From Posidonia oceanica (Eukaryota; Streptophyta; Magnoliopsida; Alismatales; Posidoniaceae), in NCBI GenBank assembly GCA_037176725.1, contig JAZBRS010000029.1, forward strand, positions 45,332,001-45,396,000: a stretch of 64,000 nt of DNA, given 5' to 3'. Under the pieces are notes generated by a model. The model was not told the origin of the DNA and made no database searches. It saw only the letters and a list, made by a program, of their open reading frames with translations. Both the position numbers and the translations under genes were made by a program. Positions 34,220-44,900 of the stretch are shown here, piece after piece. Position 1 is the stretch's first letter. The number at the start of each line of letters is the position of its first letter.

Positions 34220-37200
34220 TGTTGACACCCCATTTTGACAGTCTGAATCAATGTAATCTTTTGGTGGCTTCTGAATCCAAATCTAGGTCCAAACCTACAC
34301 CTTCCTTTTCATCATTCTCTTCAAAACAAGCCCAAACCTAACCTAGAATCACACCCCTTTCCCAAGCCAAAAAACTACCCAAAAATAATAGGAAAACTCA
34401 CCATCCCTGACTTAGCAAACCCACCAAAAACCCTTAGAAATTTCAAACCAAAACCACTCCCAAAAACCCTAGAAAACTTAGGTAAAACTACCCTTTTTCT
34501 ACACCAAAAAACCCTTCCAAAACCTTCCTAAATCCAAACCCAAATCCTAAGTCCCACACTAGAGACTCCAGGCCACACACTCCCCAGATTTCACCTCTTT
34601 TCTAAACCTCTAACCCCTTCATTTATCCAAATTATCCTTTTCTCTCTCCTAGATTATTCTTTTCTCTCTTCTCTCTCTCTCCTTCTTATTCTCCTTCTTT
34701 CCACTCCCTTCTCTCTCCTTTTCTTGCTTGGCTGTGGGCCCACCTTGTGCATCTATCTCTTCTGTATTTTATTTGTATTTTTATTTTATTTTTAGCTTAT
34801 CTTTTGATTTTCTAGAATTTATTTTCCCTCTACTCCTCTCTTTCTTCTTTACTCCTTCATTTCTCCCTTTTCTTTTTCCTTTTCCCTTTCCTTTCTTCCA
34901 CTAAACCCTCAAAAAACCTTTAAAAACCTTTAAAACTCTAAAGCCAAAGGAAGAACAAATCAAAATCCTAAAAAGGGATAATTAAAAACTTAAACAAGCG
35001 ATTAAAGACAAAAACCTAACTAAATCTAACTAAAACTAAAAACTATGAAGGCAATCTAAAAAATACAAAACAGACAAAAAGAAAATGCTATAAAATCAAG
35101 CAAAAACAAAAATATAATCAAAACAAACCAAAAAACAAAAACCCTATTAAAAATAATCAAAAAACAAATCCTAAGAAGAAAGAAAACTATTAAAAGTACT
35201 AAGCCAACTAATTAAGGAAAAGAAAAACTTAACTAAACAAATCCTAAGAAGAAAGAAAACAATTAAAAGTACTAAGCCAACTAATTAAGGAAAAGAAAAA
35301 CTTAACTAAACAAATCTGAAAGAAATGATTAGAAAATTTTAAAAACAACTTAAAAACTTAAAAAGAAAAAGGGAAAGAACTTAACAAGGAAAACCTAACT
35401 AAAAAAATATATTAAAAGAACTTAACAAACAAAATTAAAAAACAATTCAAAGAAGATTTAAGAAAAACCCTAAAAGACTAAAATCAAAAGCTAAAACTCA
35501 CCCTAATTAATTTAAAAACAATCTTTAAAAAGCCTAATAAAAAATCCCAAAGACTTAACAAGAAAAACTTAACTAAAAAACAATTTAAAAACTTAACAAA
35601 CATTTAGACAAAATCAAAAAACAATTTAAAGAAAACTTAAACCTTAAAAACTCAAATCAAAACTAAAACTCTTTCTAATCCTAATTAACTAATTAAAAAC
35701 AATCATTAAAAACCTAATCAAAATCCTAACCTAAAAACAACCACTTTAAAACATTTTCAAACATTTTTTCATGTTTTATTTCATCTTATTTTAATTTTCT
35801 TTTCTCCTTTCTTTCCAATCCCTTCTCTTCTTTCTTTCTTTTTCCTTTTCTTTCTTTTCCATTTTTTCTTTGGCCCCATTCCGGCCCGTTCCTCTCGCAG
35901 CCTTCCCCTCCTTCCTTCTTTCTTTGTTTTCTTTCCTTTCCCGCGCCAAGCCCAGCCCGCCAGCTGCCTTCTCCCCTTCCTCCTTCTCTTCTTCTTCTTC
36001 CACTCTTCTCCCCCTCTCACTGCCAAAAACGACAGACCTCCCTCCTTTTTTTTCAAACCTCGCCTGACACCACCTTGACCTGTCGGCCATTGCCCATGAC
36101 CCACGACCTTCACCTCATCCTCCATGCCCTGCCAATGGTGGCAGAACGACCCATCCCCTTGACCCTTGACCACTTTCAAACCGGTGGAGAAGAGAGGAAC
36201 AAAAGCAGGAGGAAATCCATCCAAAAAAACACTTCTGCTCACACACTCCAAGCCGCCAAGCACCCAGCATCACACCCCTCATTCTCACGCACGAAATCAC
36301 CCTCCATCCACTTGATACAGCTCAACAGAACCCAACACCTCCTTCCTCAGAATTCCCATCTCCCCTGAGCCCCAAACTTGCCCAAACTCTGGCATCCAAC
36401 TCACCCGAACATCACCTTTTCAGACCACCTGAGCTTCAGCCCTCACCCCCACCACAGCCAGAGCCTTTCACTTCAAACACCTGCAACCTATTCTGTCTAG
36501 AAATCCCTCCACCAGCAATCTTCCACCACGAACTTTCACCAGCCCTTCCAAGCATCCAGTGACCTTCACCCATCACCCAGAAGTACGCCGGCACCTTCCA
36601 ATCAATCCGGGGAGCAACAGCCACCCCTCACGACCTCAGACGACCTACAATGCACCCATAGAAGCCGTTTCCTCCTCCGGACGTTGAAGCTCTGCTCTGA
36701 GCGTTCAGGAAGCACCGGAGGGTCGCACTAAGAAGTTCCAACCATTCGCGGGCCGTCGACGACCTCTGCAGCAACCGGACGAAGCTCGCCGGCATCGACT
36801 GAAACAACCGACGTCGAGGGGACATTTCAGCCAGTAGAACAGGTACTCCTCTTCCCCTTTAGTTTAGTTTCCTTTCCAGCATGCTCTTCCGGCCTTTAGA
36901 ATAGGGTTTTGCTTCCTCTGCCGCCGAGTCAACGCTGCCGCTTCTTCGTCTTCTCCGGCGAGCTCCGGCTCTGATCCGCTGCACCGGTTAGCAGAACGCC
37001 GATCCGAGCGTCGCCTGAGGACCGCACGATCTCCAGGAGCATGTCGGTGCTTTCAGATCACTCCCTCAACGCTCCAGCTCTCCAGTCGACCTTCCTCTGG
37101 TCTGCAGACCTCCGCTGCCTTCTCCGGCCTGCTCCAGGCCATGCCATGGCTCGCCGAGCGTCGCCCGACCTCCGCACAGCTCCAGTGAACGTCGCCCGTC

Positions 37201-38810
37201 GCTCAGCGCCGCTCCAGCATCCCTCTTCCTCCTTCTCTAGCCACTGGTAGCATTCTGCTACAGTGGCCGTTTCTCTGCAAATCACTGTGCATTTATTTCT
37301 TCTTACTAAGCATATTTTACCATGTATTGCATTTTCGCCTCCTGTTTTTGTTTTATTACTTTCCAGTCCTACCATCGTTTAAGAATCATTTAAGTTTGAA
37401 TTTAAATCATATGAAATTGCATGAAAAACCTAAAAATCTGATTAATTGCTAGTTAGTCTTCTTGTAGTGTTTTTCTTTAAGTCTTATTTTAGTTCAGGCC
37501 CTGCATGTATTTTTAATTACTTTTTAGTCCTCTGCTGCTATAAGTTATTTACTTTTCTTTATTTCCAGCCTAGTCATTTATTTTATTTACATTCCAGTCC
37601 ATTTACAGTTCATTTAAGTTTCTGTACATTTAATTTCTAGCCCTGCTATTTACTTTATTTACTTATTGGTCCTATTGTTGTTCAAATATAGTTTCTGATC
37701 TTTATTTTGCAGTCCAGTAGCTTTTTATTTTTGCATGTGGGTCCTGTGGTTGATAATCTCATTTAATACTCTAATTTTACCTTAGTAAATTGTATTTAAA
37801 TCCTGATCTTTACTTTATTTTCGTTTTAGTCCTTTGATCTGTTGATAAATCATTTTATTTTCTTACTTTTCTTACTACATTGCATTTCTTCCCCATGTTT
37901 TCTGATTTTTGTGCATAAGTCCTCCATTTGCATGCACAGCATCTGTTTTTAGCATTTTATCTTATAAAATTGCATTTTAGACCCTGCATGTTTCAAAATC
38001 ACACATAGGTCCTCTACATGTTTATAAAACTCATTTAAATGCATACTTTTGCTTATAAAATTGCATTTTAACCCCTGCATATTTAAAAATTGCACATAGG
38101 TCCACTGTTTAATTCACAGACCATTTAAAATCACAGTTTTCCTTACAAAATTGCGTTTCAACCCCTGCATGTTTCAAAATTGCATGTAAGTCCTTCACTT
38201 GTTTACAAAATCCTTTGAAATGCATGTTTACCTTATTAAATTGCATTTTAAATCCTGCATTTTGTTAAATTGCATTCAGACCCTCAAGTTTTCAAAAACC
38301 TTGCATATAAGCCCCTAACTTTTTCAAAACTTGTATATAGGTCCTTAAGTTTTCTAAAAAGTTTTTCGTAGGTCCTTTTCTTGCATTTTTGCATGCATTG
38401 CACCCATGCATCTTTGCATTTAGCATCTTTGCACACACTCAAGTATTTCTAGCTCCCATTTACATGGGAGGACCTGTTTTGCACACCCCTAGGACCTCCT
38501 TTACACTTTGATCCATTCTTCTCCCCTGTTCTGGTTCTTCTGCCTTGAAGCCAGCATATCTTCTGATCGGACCGCCGGATTTTTGCAACCAAGCTACCTG
38601 GACGACCCCGATGGAGCGCACTTCAATACAGACCAAGCATTTCTCAGATCAGGCTTCCGATCTCCAAGGTAAGTCCTTCTGAACTCCTGTATAGCATTCT
38701 TGCACATCATTTGCATCGCAAGCATTGTTTTGCTTCCCGTTTTATCGAGCATGTAATTTAGGACCCCCCTTGCTTGCTTATAAACTCTATCTCTCCTTTT
38801 CACGTACTCT

Positions 38811-38970
38811 TAGTGTTTTGGGTTGAGTTTTTTTCCTTGGATTCACTACTGATTACGACCGTCTTCCCCCCTTTTCACGATCCGATCGCACTACGAGCTT
38901 TGGACAGTGTGCGAGACACATCGTGGGACGGTTTAGTGGGAAACAGTCACAGAACGGTGGTGATCCCTCC
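38811..38970 (+). other. Embedded remnant of an older LTR end and PBS inside LTR E
   Basis: TAGTGTTTTGGGTTGAG, CTTGGATTCACTACTGATTACG, CGATCCGATCGCACTACGAGC, GTGCGAGAC and GTCACAGAACGGTGGTGATCCC follow the order of the true end of LTR B on the minus strand (TAGTGTTTTCGAGTCGAG, CTTGGATTCACTGTTGACTGCG, CGATCGCATTGCGAGC, TTGCGAGAC, GTCACAGGAAAGTGGTGACTCC). The TGGTGATCCC at 38958 thus stands where B has its primer-binding site. The same segment occurs in C (about 15050-15215) and F (about 59630-59790). Confidence 0.7.
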
Positions 38971-39079
38971 ACTTGCTTTCTTTCCCCTTTGCAGGTCTTT
39001 ACACTTGCATTGCGTGGTCCTTAAGCGGTGTTTGTCTCCACACTTACATCGCTTGCCTCTTTACTTGTCTGATTCTTCC

Positions 39080-39430
39080 CCTTTGCCTGTTTTCGCATCG
39101 TTTTGCGCGCCCGCATCTATTTTTGCCTGTTTTTGCACCATTTTGCGTGCCAGCATCTGTTTTTGCCTGTTTTCGCATTGTTTTGCGCTCCCGCATCTGT
39201 TTTTGCCTGTTTTCACACCATTTTGCGTGCCAGCATCTGTTTTCGCCTGTTTTCGCATCGTTTTGCGCGCTCGCATCTGTTTTTACTTGTTTCTTGTACC
39301 GTTTTGTGTGCATGCCTTGTTTCTTGCATTGTTTTGCGTGCATGCTTTGTTTCTCACACCGTTTTACGCACCTGCTTTGTTTTTGCATCGTTTTGCATAC
39401 CGACTTTGTTTCTCGCATCGTTTTGCGTAT
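39080..39430 (+). repeat. 30-bp tandem repeats in LTR E
   Basis: About ten units with the core GCATCGTTTTGCGCGCCCGC separated by TCTGTTTTTGCCTGTTTT. This is the E version of the LTR array seen in all plus-strand copies. Confidence 0.8.
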
Positions 39431-39511
39431 TTTGCGCTGTTTCCTCTTGCATGTCGCTCGCATTGCTTGGTTTTATCGCTATTTTGCTTTTTCGCCTGCA
39501 TTTGCATATAG

Positions 39512-39782
39512 GGTAGTGATGCTTACTGCCTGGAGTTCTCACGGACCAGGGTTCGCCCAGCTCAGAACACAGACAGCGTTGCTGAGCGCTTAGATTGCAT
39601 GTTTAATTACTTGCATCGCATTTCATCACTTAGAGCATACCTTTGAGCATCTAATTAGGCATTCATTGGCACTTAGGCTTCAAATCTGCATTTCCTTGCG
39701 TATGCGAGCGTAAGCCTAGAAAGACCGATCCTCGGGCATGTTGGGGGTGCCTAACACCTTCCCCGCACGTAGCAGGAGTCCT
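39512..39782 (+). promoter_or_regulatory. Conserved downstream LTR blocks (likely transcribed R/U5)
   Basis: Two blocks stand out as the best-kept non-coding sequence among all six LTRs. Block 1 has TGCTTACTGCCTGGAGTTCT and CAGAACACAGACAGCGTTGC. Block 2 has AAGCCTAGAAAGACCGATC, then GGGGGTGCCTAACACCTTCC and CGCACGTAGCAGGAGTCC. Counterparts of block 2: A 1511-1579, B 4203-4275 (minus), C 15887-15956, D 22420-22490, F 60671-60740. Conservation beyond that of flanking LTR sequence suggests a function in the RNA (structure, packaging, reverse transcription) or in promoter activity; which one is inference. Confidence 0.6.
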
Positions 39783-39952
39783 TGCCCAGTCTTTTGGCCC
39801 GTAATGACCATATTGCCCTTATCCTAGGCATGAGTCATATCATTTGCATTCATTTGCATTTGTTTTCCTTTGCATTGCATCCTTTGCTTGGTTTTGTGTG
39901 TTTATTCATGCATTTCCCCAATTTTCCTTGTCTCCCGATATAATAGACACGG

Positions 39953-39961
39953 TGGCGACTC
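39953..39961 (+). other. PBS-like TGGCGACTC inside LTR, 132 bp before the real PBS
   Basis: TAGACACGG-TGGCGACTC repeats the first nine bases of the family primer-binding site. Counterparts: A 1740, B 4056-4064 (minus), C 16136, F 60922; D is altered (22668). It lies within the LTR, so it cannot be the functional site of the present elements. Confidence 0.6.
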
Positions 39962-40084
39962 TGAATTGTCTTATGTTCTTCTTTCCTTATCTTTTCTCCT
40001 CTGTTTTAAGTGTTTTCGAGTTGAGCCTTCCTCCTCGGACATAGCCGCTAATAGTGAACCTGATTCTGATTGGGATTACTACAG

Positions 40085-40102
40085 TGGTGACTCCGCTGGG
40101 GA
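40085..40102 (+). other. Primer-binding site, element E
   Basis: TGGTGACTCCGCTGGGGA stands one G after the LTR end. F has TGGCGACTCCGCTAGGGA, so the consensus is TGGCGACTCCGCTGGGGA. Attribution to tRNA-Arg rests on what is known of Ogre elements. Confidence 0.85.
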
Positions 40103-41421
40103 TAGACAGACTCCGGCTTTCGTTTGGCTTTTTCGCCACTTGGGTATTGCTTTCCTTGTCCGCCTTTTGCCTCTTTTGCCTGTTCTGCTTGCTCTTCTGT
40201 GCTGAATCCTAGCGAGTTGCCTTATAGCTACTTTGCTTGGGTTTTGCACCTGCCTTGTCTGCTTCACTGTGGCTTTTGCTTTTGCTTTGCCTTGCTCTGC
40301 TTTGTCTCTGCTGCTTGTTTACTTGCTTATTTCTTTGCTTCTGCTCTTACTTGCTCTAATGCTTACCTGTCTTTACTTTCTTTATCTTATCCGCTTATTA
40401 TCGCTTTATTCCTTGCACAATGCATGTCTACATACTTGTTTGGCAACAATACATGCTTTTTGAATGATGAATGCTTCTTTTACACACTTGCTATGTCACT
40501 ACACACGCACATGCCCTGTATATATGCCTTTTGACATGATGAATGCTTTCCCTTCACTATCATGCTCACAAACACCTGCACATGCCATGCACTTGTCTTT
40601 TGCAGTGTTGTATGTTGTTTGCTTGCCATATTTGGTTGATTTTCTTCCCTTTTGCACTTGCCATGTCCAGGATAGTAGAGATTGTTTGCTTTCCCTGTGG
40701 CTAACTAAAAATGGCAAGTAAAAAGAACTTCTAGGAGCAACTAGAGACTTCAAACAATCCTGCACCCCTTTGGGTTAATAAAATGCGTAAGATAAAAAAA
40801 ACTCTAATCATTTGCATAAGCATCATATAGGACATGCATCTTCTCATCTGAGTCCACCTATCAGTCTGCGAAGGATGGTCCTGGCCTCTTGCCCTGATGC
40901 TTTGGCATGGCGTGAGTCGGTCGGTCTGTCCCCCCTTGTCAGGGGTCGTGTCGGTGTTAGTGGAGGGTACTACCCATGCCTCGGCGGGGTTGAGGCCACC
41001 AACGCACCACCTTGTTATTACCTGAGCTTTGGGCCAGGAGTTAGACAGGGAACCTACTTTTCTGACCTGAGTCGGTGACCTGTACACCTGTGGGTATCTG
41101 AAGTAGACTACCTGCTAGGAAACACTAGATTGGTGAGAGAGAGCATGCTAGAAAGCATACATATCATTCATGCCACCACTTAATGCATTCGCACTTCTTT
41201 TTTTCTGTTACTAATCCCAGTCTCTGTTGTGTCCCTCGTAGAGTTCAGTGAGTGAGTTCCTTAGTTGGAGCTCGAGTCTCTCCTTTTACTGACACCTCTG
41301 TTGTGACACCTGTGCTTGACCATCACCTTTTGAGCTATTTGCCTTTGCGATCATAGCTCCTCCTAGAGCTCGTCCGCTTTTCCCTCGTCGTAGTCCTATT
41401 TTGACTCGCTCTCGGTCAGCA
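40103..41421 (+). other. Leader of element E
   Basis: 1.3 kb without a conserved ORF, so no gene precedes gag. Contents: a T/C-rich segment, AAATGGCAAGTAAAAAGAAC (about 40710), GGGTTAATAAAATGCG (40771), a G/C-rich block (40850-41100) with CCCCCCTTGTCAGGGG and GGGTACTACCCATGCCTCGG, an AGAGAGCATGCTAGAAAGCATAC repeat-like segment near 41138, and a splice-acceptor-like site ending at 41241. The G/C-rich block is kept in B, D and F and is a candidate packaging/dimerisation region. Confidence 0.75.
41212..41241 (+). other. Candidate 3' splice site in leader of E
   Basis: TACTAATCCC, pyrimidine-rich sequence and CTCGTAG are followed by AGTTCAGTGAGTGAGTTCC. It resembles a plant branch point and acceptor and is kept in position in all four leaders. 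Ogre elements are known to contain introns, though the described one lies elsewhere (between protease and RT). Confidence 0.5.
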
Positions 41422-43540
41422 ATGGCCCAGCGCACCATCGAACCCCTGCTTACCCTTGCCTCGGAGGCGATTACCACTTCGGCCCCTCCGACTCCAGCTT
41501 CCAACCCTTCTGTGTCCCTTGTGACACCAGGGTTTCCCCCTCTGTCGCCTAGGGTACCCCAGTATGTCGTGGGGCATTGGCAGACGTTCACTCCTCCGAA
41601 TCCGATCGCCGAGTCTATCTTGATGACCACCACTCGCATTCCGGAGGCACCTCTGACCCCACCTTCCCAGGGATTCGTTACTTTTGACACCCCTTCTGCT
41701 GCTGCGACGACTCTTACCGTAGGACTTCAACCTTCTGGACAGTCTATACCTCTTGGCTCTGGTCCCCCGTCGATGCTGCACTTTAGCGTTCCCACTGACG
41801 GGACACCTGAGGAGTAGTACCAGCATCTGATGGAAATTGCCCAACAGCTGCAGGGCGTGGCTCTATCAGTTCGCCCTTCCTTTGTTCCTGTTGGTCTTGA
41901 GATTCCTGTGCGGCCTGCTCCCACATATCATGCATTTCATTCTGCACTTCTGCCTTGACCATCGTCTCAACTGCTCATAGTTCCGACGGTGGGGGCACGT
42001 ATCCCGCCTCTTGCATCTGCACAACACCACACACAGCATGCACCTCCGCCACCTGGTGGCCAGTCCTTCGGGCTTGTTGGAGTGCAGTACCCCGCAGGCC
42101 CGCCGCCCGGCACCGCACCGGTGCGGCCGCTACTGCTCCAGCATTCTACACCCACTACACAGCATGTCATCTAACCGCCTCCTTTGCATTAGGTTCAGAA
42201 CTCAGCATGCATTCCCCCTTACACTCCACCACAACACGGGTACGCCAGCCATCACATTGCATCACCACGCGATGTGATGGTGGATCCGGAGGAGCACCAT
42301 GGTGCGACCCACTCGGCGTACGTGGTCCCTGCCCCCGCTGCCACGTCACCTCCAACAGCTAATCCAGACCCTATCAATAACAGGATGGATGTTCTGGAGA
42401 AAGCACTACGTCTAGTGCAGGGGACAGACCACTAGACCTACCAATTCCGGGACCTCTGCTATTTCCCAGAGGCGGTACTCCCTCCAAAGTTCAAGATCCC
42501 GGACTTTGAGAAGTATGATGGTAGGGGCTGCCCTATAGCCCATTTGAAGGCATATTGTGGTGATCTCGCCCAGCTTCAGACTGACGAGAGGTTGCTGATC
42601 CGCCTGTTCCAAAAGAGTCTGTCCGGTCTAGCCCTCAAGTGGTTCACATCACTTGACATGTCTGTGATCAAGACTTCGAACGACCTAAGCCAGGCGTTCC
42701 TAGAACAATATTCCTTCAATCTCGACCTGGTCCCAAAGCGCGCGAACCTAGTCGCAACCAAGCAGAATCCGGGCGAGCCGTTCGGGGAGTACGTCGGCCA
42801 CTGGTGCGCCCTTGCCTCATAGGTTCGAGATAGGCCATTTGATGAGGAGTCTATCGAGATCGTCATCAAAGGGGCGTAGCCATCAACTGGAGCTCTGCTT
42901 AGCATCCAACCCGTCATGACCTTCACTACATTGATCCGAGCTGGCACTCGCGTAGAGAGTTCGTTGTGGAGTGGCAACTTCCCTGCAATCTCTGCGCTTG
43001 CCAAGCAGGCCTCCGCCAGCGGTAGCAGTAGCGGTAGCAGCACCATCAACAACAACAGCGGCAGCACCATCAACAACAACCGTCCCAAGAGGAAGGATCC
43101 GCCAAAACCCGCTGTTGCATACGTCAACTCTCCTGCTCCGCCTGTTCACCTGGCGTCTCGGCCTGCCTCTCCTCAGATCTTTTACGCACCTGCACCTAGG
43201 GCACACCCCACACCACAAATCACTACCATGGCTCGACCGATCTATCCTGTCGTACCGGTTCAGCAAGGATAATTCCAAAGGCAGAGACGGCCTCCCATTG
43301 AGAAGCGGAAGTTCGCCCCACTGGTGGAACCGCTGACGGCCGTCCTTCTGAAGGTTGCGTCGCTCCCGAAGTTTCCGAAGGTTCGCCCACCACCAAACCC
43401 ACTACCGCATTGGTTTAAGGCGAACCTTTTCTGTAATTTCCACCGAAGCGTCGGGCATTCGAAGGATAATTGCTACACTCTCCGGAATGCTATCCAGGAC
43501 TTGATCGAATCGGGAACGATTGTGATCAACATGCACGAGG
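41422..43540 (+). pseudogene. gag: Element E gag
   Basis: The ATG at 41422 (SAMAQ, same as F) opens one frame that continues to the protease. Order: Pro/Ser/Thr-rich N-terminus; PPPGGQSFGLVG segment; coil-like NRMDVLEKALRLVQG; Retrotrans_gag-type core (42440-42960: FRDLCYFPEAVLPPKFKIPD, RGCPIAHLKAYCGDL, LSGLALKWFTSLDMS, FLEQYSFNLDLVPKR, EPFGEYVGHW, ESIEIVIKG, VESSLWSGNFPAIS); Ser/Asn-rich linker; knuckle CNFHRSVGHSKDNC (43432-43473). In-frame stops include TAG at 41815, 42434, 42820 and 42877, TGA at 41956, TAA at 42172 and 43270. Structural protein and RNA binding; not translatable as one protein. Confidence 0.9.
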
Positions 43541-44479
43541 TGTCCACCTCCACAGCATCTCATGCATCTGCATCAGCATCTGTCCCAGCTAATATTGTCC
43601 ATCAGCCCCTACCAAAGCACTCCTATCCGAGAGGCGCAGGGACCTCGGGAATCCATTCTCTTTTCCCTTCCAGATCTCCCACGTCCGTGGTAGATCCTTC
43701 TGAGCTTATCCATGATGTTTCTACTCCCTTTCCAGTCTCCCTCTATCTTGCAGCTGTCGCCAGCTCCGAGTCGGGAGTTCATATGATCCGACCGCATGCC
43801 AGGCCGGAGTATTCTTCTGCACCAGCCACCATGCTTCCTCGGGCTCAAGCCCCAGTACACCTGCTAGGTAACCCGCAGCCAGCATCCCCAGTACATCTCC
43901 TAGCCAGACCACAGCTAGCGTCTCCTGTGCATTTGCTAGCAAGACCTCAGCCTCCACCCCCTTTGCCTTCCCAGCGACCCCTTTGTCCATACCCTCCTCA
44001 ACCAGTAGGCACCCCTGTAGCCCCTCTCGTGCTCGCTGCACGCGCTCCCATGGTTATCAACTTAACCCAGGACACCCATCGCGTACCTTACAGCTACGCC
44101 ACAGAAATGTGTGAGGAAGTGACGCGGTCAGGGAGGGCCTACAAACCCCCAGCACCAGTGGCCAGACCTAGTCATCTAGAACCTGCAGCATCTCTTTCCT
44201 TAGGCCAACCTGCAACCCTACCACCATCAGGCCAATCGCTTGTACCTACCATAGCTGAACCTGTCCCTAAAGCCACACTTCCTACCACCAAGAAGGGCCA
44301 GCCCAAGGCTGATATTACTTCCCAACTTAAAAAGGTTAAAGCTGACATATCCATTTGGGACCTGATACACACCTCTGCCGAACATCGCGAGGCTTTTCTT
44401 CACGTGTTCCAAGCTGCCCATGTGTCCCAAGCCATAGAACCTACCACCTTGGAAAGCATGGTTGGAATGATTGCAGAAC
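43541..44479 (+). pseudogene. Element E gag-protease connecting region
   Basis: Open in the gag frame, within a 450-codon stretch that is the longest intact part of the E gag half. It is rich in Pro, Ala and Ser with PVHLLARPQ repeats (43850-43950). Then come CEEVTRSGRAYKPP, ADITSQLKKVKADISIWDLI, and AFLHVFQAAHVSQAIEP. The last segments are conserved Ogre features of unknown function between nucleocapsid and protease. Confidence 0.8.
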
Positions 44480-44900
44480 CCCAGGCCATCACTTTCACGA
44501 GTGATGAGTTGCCTCCGGCGGGGATTAATCATAACCAGCCCTTGTTCGTCACGGTACAATTCAAGAACTTTCGCATTCCCCTTGCGTTGGTCGATAATGG
44601 GTCGGGCCTTAACGTCTGCCCCTTGCGAATAGCAACTAAGCTCAGATTCAAGGCGAGGACATTACTCCGGCTGTAAAGGGAATGACAGCTTTTGATAATA
44701 CCCACCATGACACTCTAGGGATTCTGATTATTCCTCTTATCATTGGCCCGGTCACATTCGATGTGGAATTCTACGTCGTTGACTTGGAGCCTAATTTCAA
44801 TTTTCTGCTTGGGCGCCCTTGGCTCCACAAGCATCAGTTTATTCCCTCGACCCTCCATCGCATCATGAAGTTCTGCTGAGGCGACTATGTCATCGTTGTC
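44480..44900 (+). pseudogene. pol: Element E retropepsin-like protease
   Basis: AITFTSDELPPAGINHNQPL starts the domain. The signature VDNGSGLNVCP has its Asp at 44593-44595, followed by FDNTHHDTLGILIIPL and LLGRPWLHKHQFIPSTLH (LGRPW at 44808-44822). Compared with D, one base is missing near 44652 (AAGGCGAGG versus AAAGCCGAGG), which moves the rest of the polyprotein to another frame. Expected to process Gag-Pol; inactive here because of the frameshift. Confidence 0.87.

Larger units (their letters stand above)
34220..40083 (+). repeat. 5' LTR of element E
   Basis: 5864 bp, TGTTGACACCCC ... GGGATTACTACA. Modules: CCTAGAAAACTTAGG-rich start, pyrimidine-rich part (34620-34900), A-rich module (34900-35760), CT-rich part, GC-rich block (36000-37260), T-rich part with degenerate GCACATAGGTCC units (37300-38450), embedded older LTR end (38811-38970), 30-bp array (39080-39430) and conserved blocks (39512-39605, 39712-39782). 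Transcription must start and end within the LTR; I cannot place TATA box or polyadenylation site with confidence. Confidence 0.92.

Noticed and set aside
34200..34240. D and E as tandem copies sharing LTR 34220-40083
   Set aside because: No polypurine tract precedes 34220, and the D sequence there matches a point 3.8 kb before the 3' LTR of E, so insertion of E into D is simpler.
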